From Poa pratensis (Eukaryota; Streptophyta; Magnoliopsida; Poales; Poaceae): 64,000 bases of DNA. Within the stretch, counting starts at the first letter, position 1, and each line of letters opens with the position of its first letter. Shown here in pieces: positions 45,900-57,500 of the stretch. The stretch covers positions 113,142,573 to 113,206,572 of the forward strand of contig CAMZMU010000041.1 of assembly GCA_947311845.1 (NCBI GenBank). Direction: 5' to 3'. A program made the position numbers and the translations under genes. The notes below the pieces were generated by a model, which was not told the origin of the DNA, searched no databases, and saw only the letters and a program-made list of their open reading frames with translations.

Positions 45900-48800
45900 A
45901 CTAACGGGCATGTCCCACATATTTATTTTTTTCTTCCGAGCTACAGGAGCGGGAATTGGCGCGGCTTGTCTCGCGGTTGCAGTCGCAGGTGCCCTAATGA
46001 TCAGGGCGCGCCAGACGAGGCAGAAGGGCCACCAGATCCTGTTGATGGAGTAGTAGCCCGGATGACTCAGCTCCTGTGGACTTTTCCTTTGGCACCTTGC
46101 TCCCATCAAGATTGAATTTTTCGAGATAAGTGCCCAAGTCTAATTATCAACAAATTTTGTGGCATACCCGCATCCCTTTCCAGATGTCGAAGTATTCGCT
46201 TATTGGCAGTTCAGTATCATCCGCGCTCATCGCCCGGCCGTGGCGAGCAATCTTGCCAACATCTATTTCTGGATAATATGCTCGGAGCAATGTCAAGACA
46301 TGCGCGGCTCCGGTGCGAGCAGAGGATCGTTTCCAATCAGAGACATAATGCGGAGCCTTGAGCAGTTTATTTATCCAATACTCGCAAGATGTTGGGCCAT
46401 CAGTCGCAGGAGAGATTACCGTCATAACTTCCTTGGTAACCTTTAAGAAGCGCTGACTGAAGTCTGACAGATATACCAGTTGATCCTTCAAGTTGGAGCG
46501 GGACACTGGGGCCTCAGGCCCTATGTCAAGAAAGAAAAGACAAGAAACAAGTCAGCGACTCACGTTGGCTACCCAAAATATATGATTAAAGGAATAAAAG
46601 ACGAACCAGCAAGCTGCAGGATGGCTGATTTGACGATGGAGCCAAAACCCTCAAAGGCTTTGAACAGCGAGTTATATTTTTCATCTCGCGCGGCGAGTTC
46701 CTTTGCGTGGTCTCCTTCAGACGATCAATCAATTCAGATTTAAGAGTCAGCCCTTCTCGCAAAGATCTAATGACTTCGTCTTTCTCCATGAGTCGCTGCC
46801 GCATATCTGCTTCAAGTTCTTTAAATTGCTCTTCACAGGAGTCGAGTTGACCTTTGAGAGATTTTATTTCCTGAGCCTGGTCCCTAATGACCTCATTATG
46901 CGCTCCAGGGGAGACTGCATCACTTCAGGCTGATCTATGGAAATGCCTTACCCTTTATTGAGCCAGAAGCATCAAGCAAGGACAGTTCAAGCTGAAAATA
47001 AACAGAGCAAAATGCATGGGTAAACTATCCAGGAACTTGGGGGCTCGAGATTTGGAGCCAAGAAAAGAATCAACACCCCGTGCAATGACACAAGGTTTTG
47101 ATCCTTGGGGGCTACGGTATATGTACCTGGCGACTTGAAGAAAATTGCTCAACTAGGCCGCAGCAGAGCAGCATGCTTATCTCCAGCAGCAATTATGGCA
47201 TCCGCAATTGACTTGGAACTATTTCCTGGAGCTGGAATTCTATTTCAGTAGATACCCTACCAACAGCAGGAGTTGCGGATGGAGCTGCGACTGGAGTCGT
47301 GGCAGGAGCCGCATCAGCAATACCTTCCTCCAGGGATGGCCTTGGATGAGTCGCACCATCACTGTTTCCCACGTTTTCATCAGCAGCATCATCCTCGCTC
47401 ATAGCTGGCTGAGAAGAAGCGGTATGAGAATTAGACTTGGTATCCTCTTCAAGCATGGCCCTGCAAAATATTGATGGATTAATAAGCCGACCCAGCAGAG
47501 CCGTAACATTGAAAAGAAGGCGAACCATACCCAGAGGCGACACGGATACTCTTCATCAGGCAACCAGAGGAAGGAGAAGATAAACCTTGCAAATCTGAAC
47601 CTACAGAGTATGAAAAGAAGTGGTGATCAGCAATTCCTTGCCAAAAATACGCAAGCACAAAAGGAAAAGGAGAAAGTCGCAAACAACTACCCGAGCTCAT
47701 TGAGAAGCAGTTCTTTGCAACAGCCTCGGAAGAAAAGCGGTCTTGTCAGGATCAGCAAGTTTTAAAGATTTGGCAGTTCTTGTTTCTATCAGTAGCGCCA
47801 AGGCTTTGCGGCGTTTCTCAGGTTGCGCGGGGTCTTCTGAGCTCTCGCATGAAAAACGTTTTGAGGACCTGCGAGGCACTTCAGGAAGTTCCAAGAAAGG
47901 TGTCCTTGGATTGTGGACAGAAGGGCGCTGGCCATTTGTTGCTCCTCTTCAGAAGCGCTACCCTCAGGCTCGGAGACAATATCGTGCATAATGTATCCTT
48001 GCCAAGGGCTGCGGCTTGCTTTGACGACTCAGCCGCGGCTTCTTGGTTCGAGTCGGCGTCCTCTGAGGGAAGAACCCAGAAATAGGGGTCGATCTGAAAA
48101 GGAGCTCGGGTCAGAAATAATTAATTTTGGAGAAGGAATCTTGGAGGAAACAAGTTACAAGTAAACATTACCACAAAAGGCTTGTGCTCAGCCCAGAAGG
48201 GAGCAAGCCCGACGTTATCATATGAGTCGATATCCTCGCCGTCACTCGGCGAATGAAATTTATCCATTCCCCCTTGTCCCAATCTCAGGGCAAGTACGGT
48301 CGACATCGTTTGCGTGACAAGTGAAATCTACATAAGTCGCGAGCGGCGACTCACAGGCTGAATTCGCCATTTAGTCCAGCAAGATATGAGATCTAATCCA
48401 GTGAGACCATGGAGTGTCAGCGCCCTCACCTTGTCCAAAAGGGATTCGATAAAGGGCAACGAAGAAGGATCAGATTTAGAAGACAGAGCATCGGTAGCCT
48501 CGAAGGGAAGAGGAGACCAAAGAGGAAGAGGAATTTCACCCTCAGGAGAAGTGTTTTTACAATAGAAGAATGTTCTTTGCCAACCCTTAATTTTGTTGGC
48601 AAGGGCTAGTTTTGGGAAAATACTACCCCTACGGCGTTGGAAGGAAACGGCGCCGCATTGGAGAAAGGGACCATCTGTGGTTTCCCTTTGGCTATTGCAA
48701 TTGAAAAGAGCAAGCCAGAAATCTACTGAGGGAGGGATACCCAGGTAATCTTCGCAAAGGACGTGGAAATTACTCACTTGGAGCATTGAATTTGGACCAA

Positions 48801-49044
48801 TGTCATGAAAACGGAGGCCTAACCGCTGCATCAAGGGGGAAGAAGAGGGAGCCTGGGGGCTTGAACCCGCTCGACGTGCTCCGCGAATACCACTATTTCT
48901 CCGGTCGAGGGTTGGGAATTACCTCCTCACCAGCCGCTCGCCATTCGCATTGATCTTTTGTGGAAGAAGGCCGCGTGCAGTTAGGGATTCCAGGAAATCC
49001 TCGTCGATCCACGAGCCTTCCCAGTTGCACTTGCGGCGAGACAT
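45900..49044 (-). pseudogene. Antisense multi-exon gene of element E, broken
   Basis: The ATG at 49044 (minus) opens MSRRKCNWEGSWIDEDFLE. After a stop and frame change near 48900 it gives SGFKPPGSLFF, then LMQRLGLRFHDIGPNSML, VLCEDYLGIPPSVDFWLALF, GAVSFQRRRGSIFP and WQRTFFYCK (48834-48328). These align by eye with the genes of C and F. Further exons give Ser/Asp-rich pieces, a coiled-coil piece with acceptor TTTTCAG (exon edge about 46996), and at 46506-46147 LVYLSDFSQRFLK...SSARTGAAHVLTLLRAYYPEID. The conserved C-terminal motif there is also seen in C (SSARAGA) and F (SACRAGA...AKAYYPQLD). A TATA-like GGCTATTTATCC (plus 49173-49183) lies about 130 bp upstream of the ATG. Function unknown. 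Confidence 0.6.
47036..47115 (+). repeat. Two polypurine-like copies in an intron of the antisense gene (E)
   Basis: CTTGGGGGCTC at 47036-47046 and CCTTGGGGGCTAC at 47103-47115 resemble the real polypurine tract ACTTGGGGGCTAA at 49373-49385. They lie between a minus-strand donor CCAG|GTACAT (exon edge 47127) and the acceptor at about 46996, the intron before the coiled coil. Confidence 0.65.
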
Positions 49045-49372
49045 TTTCTCAGATTGATGGAGATCTTCACCAAAGGATTGTGAGTACGAGAAGCGGGATT
49101 GGAGGCGGCGAAAGGAGCAGCGGATGCGTAATACAAGTCTTGATGCAGAACGCTAAGAAAAACGATGGGCCAGGATAAATAGCCCAGACGCGGAAGACGT
49201 TTAGATCTGAAAATCAACCGTCAAGGCGAGTTAAGTCGCGCTCTTGAGCCGCCAAGAAGAGTTATAAGTCGCAGGTTGGAAATATGAAAATTGGAGTTCA
49301 GCTGGGATGATTCATGTGTGCGGCTCAGGTGTTTGTGAAGACAAAGAGGCCTTCACTTGAAATCCAAGCTAA

Positions 49373-49385
49373 ACTTGGGGGCTAA
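49373..49385 (+). promoter_or_regulatory. Polypurine tract of element E
   Basis: ACTTGGGGGCTAA directly precedes the 3' LTR, the usual site of plus-strand priming. Confidence 0.75.
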
Positions 49386-49876
49386 TGTAGGGGGAATACT
49401 TTCTGGATTAACCCGGGCCCAGTGCGACTTACTTTACTCGCACAGACAAAAGCCCACATGGGATCTAGCCCAACATCGAATCGCCACAAGGAGAAGAATC
49501 TAGAAGGCACGGAGGCGAGCCAGTCTCCGGATAGTCCCAGTTAATATTTTCCTTGAGGGGAAAGTTTCCTTTGTAACCTGACGAGCCTCTGTGTATATAA
49601 AGAGGACTCGCAGGACTTAGAGGGGCAAGCCCTAAAACCCTAGCTCATACGGCGAGTACCAGATCGGATCGCCTCCATTGTAACACCTTGATTATCCTAT
49701 CAATACCAATCTAGGGTAGGCAGGAAGTAGGTCTTTTACCTAACATTGAGGGGGTCGAACCTGGGTAAATCTATGTTGATCTCTGTTCCTGCGATCCCAA
49801 GCTCGGATATGCTTGACTCGCGTAATCCCACACCTACGAAGTCATCTATGACACATGACGTGACAAACCCACGACA
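49386..49876 (+). repeat. 3' LTR of element E (491 bp)
   Basis: It starts TGTAGGGGGAATACTTTC and ends AACCCACGACA, homologous to 41971-42596 but without the promoter duplication. Single TATA box at 49594-49601. The target duplication GCATA follows. Confidence 0.88.
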
Positions 49877-50109
49877 GCATACTCACCTTCTGGTGGCGGT
49901 CGATAAGTTCACCAAGTGGATCGAAGCAGTCCCTATCACAAGTTCGACTGCCACTACAGCAGTCAATTTCATAAATCCATCATATACCGCGTCGGCGTGC
50001 CAAGCAGTATCATCACTGATAACGGTACAAACTTCACGGCTGAAGAGTTCCGAACCTTCTGCAAAGAGCAAGATATCACGCTTAATTATGCATCCGTGGC
50101 ACACCCAAG
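49877..50109 (+). pseudogene. Integrase of element D, second part
   Basis: The core resumes after element E as THLLVAVDKFTKWIEAVPIT, then VPSSIITDNGTNFTAEEF with the second catalytic Asp, and ASVAHP. At this point the expected QANGQVE with the catalytic Glu is missing and protease sequence of element F follows. Confidence 0.8.
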
Positions 50110-53100
50110 TTTCCAAGTCCTTATCATGCGCTATTGGGAAGGCCGGCTTACACCAAGTTTATGGCAAGGCCGTGTTATGTGTATCTCCAGTTGAAAATGC
50201 CGGGTCCCAATGGGATCATCACTGTTCATGGTAACAGGGAAATAGCAGCAGAGTGTGATGAAGGGGATGCAGCCCTGGCAGAACAAACGTGTGCAAGAGA
50301 GGAGTTGAAAGCTTACAGATCAAATGTTGACCCACAGGATAACACGGCGCTCAAGAAGCCAATGACAGAAGATGATAGGGCAAAGTTTAAAGCAGCAAAG
50401 GACACAAAGATGGTGGATTTTGTGCCTGGGGATTCCTCCAAGCAGTTCGCCATAGGGACAAACTTAACTGACAAATAGGAAAGCGCGCTCATCGAGTTCA
50501 TCCGTGAGAATCGGGATGTTTTTGCGTGGACACCTAGTGACATGCCAGGCATTCCAACTGAACTCGCTGAGCACCGTTTACATGTTGATCCCAAGGCTAG
50601 GCCGGTAAAACAAGGTTTGAGAAAAATGAATGCAGAAAGGAGAAAAGCAATTGGAGAGGAGATAGCCCGGCTTTGGAGGCCGGCTTTATCATGGAAGTGT
50701 TTCATCCAGAGTGGTTAGCTAACCCGGTTTTGGTTCTGAAAAAGAATAATGAGTGGAGGATGTGTATTGATTTCACGAGCTTGAACAAGCATTGTCCCAA
50801 GGATCCGTTCGCACTGCCGCGCATTGATCAAATTGTGGATGCTGTTGCAGGTAGCGAGCTCTTGTGTTTTCTGGATGCGTATTCAGGTTATCATCAGATC
50901 AAACTTAACAAGGAAGATTGGGAGAAGACGTCGTTTATCACCCCCTTTGGTGCTTTTTGTTACAAGACCATGACTTTTGGGTTGAAGAATGCAGGAGCAA
51001 CTTATCAGAGGTGTATCCAGAATTGTTTTCATGATCAGATTGGGCGCAATGTGCACGCTTATGTTGATGATGTGGTTATCAAGTCAGAAAAAGCCGGGTC
51101 ATTTATTAATGACCTTGCAGAGACATTCAAGAATCTGAGAGAGTACAAGATGAAGCTTAATCCTACGAAGTGTGTGTTTGGGGTTCCAGCGGGCAAGTTA
51201 CTTGGTTTCATTGTGTCAGAGCGTGGAATTGAGGCAAACCCGGAAAAAATTCGTGCAATCCAGAGTTTGAAAAGGCCAGAGGAGTTGGCTGATGTTCAGA
51301 AGCTGACAGGCTGTGTGGCTGCGTTGAGCCGGTTTATTTCCCGGCTTGGAGAAAAAGCTATTCCGTTGTATAAGCTGTTGAAGAAGACAGATAACTTTGT
51401 GTGGAATCAAGAGGCAGATGAGGCCTTTGAGGCCTTGAAGAAGCAGTTGTCAAAGCGCCAGTTTTAGCGGCGCCGGGTCCCAAGGAACCCATGCTTTTGT
51501 ATGTTGCAGCCGGGCCTCAAGCTGTGAGTGCCGTGGTGGTGGTTGAGCGAAAAGAGGAAGGAAAAGAGAACCCGGTACAAAGGCCGGTCTATTATGTCAG
51601 CGAGGTCCTATCAGAAGCAAAGCAGAGATACCCACATTGGCAGAAGCTAGTGTTTGGTGTTTTCATGGCTAGTAGAAAGTTGAAGCCGTATTTTCAGGAG
51701 CATCCAATTACGGTGGTCAGTTCTATTCCCTTAGCAGATATCATCAGAAACTCCGAAGCTACAGGAAGAATTGCCAAGTGGGCAATTGAAATGGGGGATT
51801 ATCACATTGATTATGTGCCTCGCACAGCTATCAAGTCTCAGGCGTTGGCAGATTTTCTTAATGATTGGACACAGTTGAATGCACCACCTCTCACCCCGAG
51901 TCTCAAATCTTGGGTTATGCATTTTGACGGGTCTAAACAAGAGCAAGGTTCAGGAGCTGGAGTGGTGTTAACTTCTCCCAAAGGTGACAAGTTGAGTTAT
52001 GTTTTGCAAATTCACTTTGATTGTACCAATAATGTGGCAGAGTATGAGGCCTTGTTACATGGTTTGCGTATGGCAAAGGAGATGAACATCAAGCGTATTA
52101 AGTGCTATGGGGATTCAGATCTTGTGGCGCAGCAAGTTTCAGGAACTTGGGACAGAAAAGATGCAACTATGGCGGCTTACAGGCGAGAGGTGGATAGAGT
52201 AGCTGGGTTCTTCTCAGGCTATCAGTGGATCACATTGACCGCAGGAAAAACGATGCTGCAGATGCTTTGTCAAGACTCGGCTCACGCAGAGAGCCGGTTC
52301 CACCTAACGTTTTCTTGGACGAGCTATGGGCTCCATCAGTCAAGTCCCAGGATGAGGAAGAGTTGGCAGACCCGGATTCGCAGCTGGTGGCTGTAACCCG
52401 GGAAATTCCAGAGTGGACAGAACCGTATCTTGCATATCTTTTGAGAGGGGTGTTGCCCCAGCAGGAAGTCATAGCCCGGCAGATCGTGCGCCGGTGCAAG
52501 GCCTATGTGGTCATAGATGGTGAGTTATATAAGAGAAGTGTTTCAGGGGTATATCAGAGATGTGTGTCTGGAAAGGAGGGCCGGCAAATTCTGAAGGAAA
52601 TTCACGAGGGAGATTGTGGTCATCATGCTTCAACTAGGTCCTTGGTTGCAAAAGCTTTCAGGCACGGTTTCTTTTGGCTCACAGCCCAGGCAGATGCAGA
52701 GCGCTTGGTGAATAGATGTGATGGATGTCAAAGGTATGCAAGACAGATTCATGTGCCGGCTCAGGAGTTGAGAACAATACCTTTGACTTGGCCCTTTGCA
52801 GTTTGGGGGCTTGATATGGTGGGTCCTTTCAGCATGTCTCCTTGTAAGAAAACCCACCTCCTCGTTGCCATTGACAAGTTTACCAAGTGGGTTGAGGTCA
52901 TGCCTGTTACAAATTGTGAGGCGGCAACAGCAGTGAAGTTTCTGAAGCAGATCATACACAGGTTTGGGTATCCCCATAGTATTATCACAGACAATGGTAC
53001 TAATATGTCCTTGGGAGAGATGGCAAAGTTTTGTGGAAACAATGGTATACGTTTGGATGTTGCTTCTGTGGCTCATCCTCAGGCCAATGGGCAAGTTGAA

Positions 53101-53694
53101 CGAGCTAACCAGGAGTTACTCAGAGGATTGAAACCACGTCTCCGGGTCCCGTGTCTCAGAGCCGCCGGAGCGTGGGTGGAGGAATTGCCATCAGTTGTTT
53201 GGGGAATCAATACAACACCAAACAGATCCACAAAGATGACCCCTTTCTTCATGGTGTATGGGGCAGAGGCAGTTTTGCCAAGTGATATTATTCATGACTC
53301 GCCTCGCGTGGCGGCTTACGTGGAGACAGAAAATGAGAAGACCCGGCAGGATTCTGTTGACCTGCTGGAGGAGAATAGAGAGAAAGCATTGGAAAGATCA
53401 GCAATTTATCAGCAAGATTTGAGGCGGTATCACAGTCGCCGGGTTAAAACTCGCACCTTCCAGGAAGGTGATCTAGTGTTGCGATGGGTGCAGTCCAAGG
53501 AAGGGATGCACAAGTTATCTCCTCCTTGGGAAGGGCCCTTCATCATAAGCAAGAAATTGAACAATGGTTCATACTATTTGGTGGACGCTAGAGAGAAATC
53601 AGAGACAGTCAATGACTCAACGCACTCTACCTTTTCTATGGAAGAGCGTGAGAGGCCGTGGAACATTGCGCAGCTGCGCCCATATTATACTTAG
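50110..53694 (+). pseudogene. pol of element F: protease end, RT, RNase H, second RNase H, integrase
   Basis: Order: protease tail (YHALLGRPAYTKFM, 50122); linker (DVFAWTPSDMPGIPTELAEH); reverse transcriptase (WRMCIDFTSLNKHCPKDPF, CFLDAYSGYHQIKLNKED, catalytic HAYVDDVVIK at about 51057). Next come RNase H (PVYYVSEVLSEAKQRYP); the extra archaeal-like RNase H (MHFDGSKQEQGSGAGVVL, NNVAEYEALLHGLRMAKEMN, CYGDSDLVAQQ); and integrase. Integrase has the zinc region GHHASTRSLVAKAF...CDGCQ, core GLDMVGPF, IITDNGTN and QANGQVERANQEL, and tail LSPPWEGPFIISKKLNNGS, ending NIAQLRPYYT. The double RNase H marks the Tat lineage. Breaks: a TAG at 50476-50478 where Gln is expected, and frameshifts near 50665, 51455 and 52225. 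It is otherwise the best preserved pol in the window. Confidence 0.9.
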
Positions 53695-54579
53695 CATGAA
53701 AAAGATGTATCAGATGTAACACACGATGTAACAGGCAGCAGGTTTCAGACGCGCTCTTTTCCTTACCAGGGTACCTAAGGGGACTGGAAGGTTTTTAATG
53801 AGGCGGCTTGCTGACCTAACCTTTTCTATCAATAAAGTGAAGGTTGAAGCAGAAATTTGTCTTGTCTCAGTTATGTTTCAGTTTTATAAGCCGGTTATTT
53901 TTCTTTGTTCTATATGTATTGTGGCAGTTCTGGGTCAAGCTTGGTCCTGGGGGCTTGTCATTGAGATAGCTAAAGTTATTTCCCCAGGACCCGGCTCATA
54001 AGTATCCCCGGGTTTCAGTTTTGGTTGCAGTTGTTTAAGTTTTTTATTTTTGAGGATGCCCAGAGAGTGCGTCCCACCAGTATTTTGGATCAATGGGGTA
54101 CTGAGGCATAAGCCCTTTACTTTATAAACATTGATCCAGGTCTTGGGGGCTCTTACTGCAAAAAGTCTGTAGCTGCAATCCCAAGACCCGGCTTTTATGC
54201 CACTAGTATTCTTGGTTATCTTGCTGTGTAGCTGATGTGACTCGCACTTATATGGCCTGATTGCACACCTGGAAACTCAATCAACCATGAAGCCCATTGG
54301 GACTTGGTTCGACCCTGTTTTTCTCAGAGAAGTTGCGCCAGGATATCCATGCGAAAGCCGGCTCACAGTTAAAGAAACCAAAAGGGTCATCAAAACCACA
54401 GAAGATAAGTTGGATATTTCTCATGTCATGTGATTCCACATAGTTTCACCAAAGTTTAAAACAAGTGCAAAAGCATACATCACAGGCATGGTATCAGAAT
54501 AGCTAAGTTATTACAATAATGTGCCTCAAGGGCCAAATGACATTAAGTTTTCTGGCAGAGACACAGCATCTGCATAAGT
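53695..54579. other. Non-coding spacer in element F between convergent genes
   Basis: No coding domain is seen. It contains the polypurine-like strings CCTGGGGGCTT (53946-53956) and TCTTGGGGGCTC (54141-54152), in the same sense as pol. Confidence 0.5.
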
Positions 54580-57500
54580 TTAAGAGCCGGCTTCTGGAGC
54601 CGGGTTAGTGGAAGGAGTTGTAGCTGGGGTGCCATCTTTGGCGCTTGCCGAGTCATCCTTGGCCGTCTCTGCTTCTGCTTCCCGGGTCTTGGGGGCTCCA
54701 TCAGTGCGCCAGGTGACAAGTTGAAGGGACTGGAAGTAATGTTCATCTTCATCTTCCACTGGTGCACGTGTGGAGGTGGCACAGTGGGAGTTGAGGAGCT
54801 TGGCGCAGCAGAAGCACTTGGAGCAGTTTTATCACCAGCAACAGATTCCTTGTAGCTTTGTAGCAGGTCGATGCGTTGAGGCTCGTCGTCCACAATTTCT
54901 TTATTCGCCTCGTTGTAGCCATACTGGATGGTGTTAAGCTTCAGATTGTTGGCAATTTGGGTAGCCACGAACCGGGTCTGCTTCATAACCCGGCTGTAGG
55001 TCTTCCTGTCAAAAGGAGTGCCATCTGCATTGTACTCAGGAAAGCCCGATGCCAGAGGAGCCGGGTCAAGTTGGGGATAGTAAGCTTTAGCCAAAGCTAG
55101 GCTGCGCATGGCCCCGGCCCTGCATGCAGATTTCTTCAGCAGGTGAATCCAACCAGGCATTGTGGACAAATGGCCCAGCACTTCAGTGTAAGTGCTGGGC
55201 GGGTTTTCCCAGTTTCTTGCAGCCTTGATGACCTCGCAACTCCCAAAGTATAATTGGCGGACCAGTGTATACATGCATTTGACTTTCTCAGTTGCGGTCT
55301 TGCGGATGTTGCCATCACGTGCACCTGCAAAAGGGAAACAGTGTCAGGCATAGTTTACATGCCAAGCTTGGAACAGACGAAAACTTTACCGGGTTTTGAG
55401 AATATTGTGCTTACCAACAAGGGAGGCAACCATGGCAGTAATCATCTTCTTCAGGCGGGTCAGCTCGCTGGTAGCTGTATTCAATTTCTGTTGGAGGCTG
55501 GTCAGCTGCTCTTGAAAGTTTTCTTCATGCTCTTGCATGTCCCGCTTCAAGTCTGAGTTCTCCTGAGTCAAGGCAGTTATTTTTCTTCCAGGGCTTGAAG
55601 TTTGTTTGCCCCTTCAGCCCGGGTCTCAGTCTCAGCTTTTAAGGCTCCTTGTAGCCGGGCCACTTCTTCATTGGCTTGGTTCACATGTTCCTGTTAAAAA
55701 AAAAAGTGCACAGTTTAGCCTCAAGTTACTAAGGAATTATTAGCCTGGAACTTGGGGGCTACAAAGTTTCAAAAGTTTGCAACAGACAAGTAAAGCCCCA
55801 GGTTGCCGCAAGCGTGCTAACCCGGTGCTTGGGGGCTACACGGGTGAAAGTTTTAAAATTGTTCAAGTGATTAGTCCCAGGTTGCTGTGGACAGCTAACC
55901 CGGCACTTGGGGGCTACAGTGTTGAAAAGTTTTTGTAAAGGATGTTGGCGTTTCAAGCACCAAGTTTTTCAACAAGTGATAAATTTGGAGCTTGGGGGCT
56001 AGGCAGAGTATGGTTATGCAAGAAGTAAGAAGGTAAGTAAAGTTAAAAGCACACCTGGTACCGTTTCTGAAGCAGAGAGACAAGCTCAGTCTCCAAGTTC
56101 TTATGATGAGCAAGGCGAGAAAAGTATTCCTCGCACAGAGCCGGTGTGGACATGGAGTTCAGAGTCGCCAGATCCAAAGAAGCAACCGGGTCCTTGCCCT
56201 TTGCAGAGGGATCCACCTTGATTTCTGGTGCTGTGACCTTGGCAATGGCAGTGGACACGCCAGGAGCCGGGCCTTGCTTAGACCCGGTGATCTGGACTTC
56301 TGGGTCAACTTCTTTGGTTCCAGACCCATGCCCGGGTGATTGCGCGTCTGGGCTTGGTTTTGGAGCAGCTGGCGGGCTTGGTGGTGTGGCTATCACGTTC
56401 TCTGCGCCAGATTCTTCTTCTGGGCTTGCTCTTCAACATGTACTTCCATTTGGGAAGGTTCAGCTGTAGCAGGTGGAGGAGAGGCAGCTGGAGAAGATTC
56501 CGGGTCTTCCTCCACGATAGCTTTGGCACTGAAACAAAGGAAAGGTGGTTAATACAGAAAAGACTGCAAAGTGTGAAAACTGAAAAGAAAGGAGAGTAAT
56601 CCTAACCCGGTATTGATGAGGAAATCCTCGGGCGTGCTAGCCGCGTCCGAGGAAGAATCTGATAAACCAGAACGTTTAGGAACCCGGATTTTGCCAGCCA
56701 AAGGGTACTTTTTGCTGGGCGTCTTCTGGATCGATTTGGCCCAGCTTGATAAAGAACATGGAGGGATACCTGTGCTCAGTGACATGGCTTGCGAGACCGG
56801 GTCCGCGGTCTTTTGTTGCTTCAGCTTCTTTTCAAGTTCCTTTTCCTGTGTTTGTATTTGAGTTTGAGATGAGTTCATCATACAAGTTGAGAACGAGAAA
56901 ATGGCACCTTTGCAATTGCAGCCCGGGTCCTCTTTTGAGGAGTGGGTGCAGCAGTTTGAGGACCCGGCAATACGTCCGGAGCCGGGTCATTGGGGCCTGG
57001 AATGAGAAGAGCCGGGTTATCAGTAGAATTGTCCTTTTTGGGGACTTCGTTGTTAATCAGCTCGAGGAAGAGCCGGCCTACGGAGTCTGGCTCACCTTCT
57101 TCTTCTTCTTCATCTTGATCATCACTTTCTGTGTCCTCCTCAGCAGAGGACGTAGGGGTGTAATCTGCACTCCACCACTTGGGGTCCTGACAAAAAGAAG
57201 ATATCGGTAAGATAGTTTGCAAGAAATACCGGGTTACAATTAAAGAAGTGAGTAGATGACAAGTTGTACCGTAGGAGGTTTGTTCTTGGTGCTGAAAGGG
57301 GCGAGCCCGTTCATTGCAATATCGGTCTTCTTTTCGCCAAGGAGCCTCTTGGCGTTCTTCACGATTTGGTCATCCAGCAGTGTGATTTCTGAGTAACGCA
57401 TGTCGTCAGTGGTCTCTTCTGTGTATTCATGGAAGAGCCGGGTCCTGATGCTGAGGGGTTGGATGAACCAGCCGATCCAGCACTTGACCAGGTCAGTCCC

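Larger units (their letters stand above)
41971..49876 (+). mobile_element. Ty3 (Tat-type) retrotransposon E, nested in integrase of D, pol deleted
   Basis: LTRs at 41971-42596 and 49386-49876 enclose a 7.9-kb unit flanked by GCATA on both sides (41966-41970, 49877-49881). Internal order is primer-binding site, gag, protease, a scrap of reverse transcriptase, then an opposite-strand gene (45900-49044, minus), polypurine tract and LTR. RNase H and integrase are absent. It inserted after D, since it interrupts D's integrase. Confidence 0.87.
36341..50109 (+). mobile_element. Ty3 (Tat-lineage) retrotransposon D, 3' part lost, split by element E
   Basis: It has one LTR (36341-36836), a primer-binding site, gag, protease, reverse transcriptase, a fused RNase H remnant and integrase. 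The integrase is interrupted at 41970/49877 by element E, with a GCATA duplication. It resumes at 49877 and stops at about 50107-50109, where protease sequence of element F begins. No 3' LTR of this family follows. All frames are broken. Confidence 0.8.

Noticed and set aside
55751..56001. Regular spacing of the intron repeats suggested a CRISPR-like array
   Set aside because: The genome is a plant, units are imperfect tandem copies including their spacers, and the motif matches the polypurine tract.
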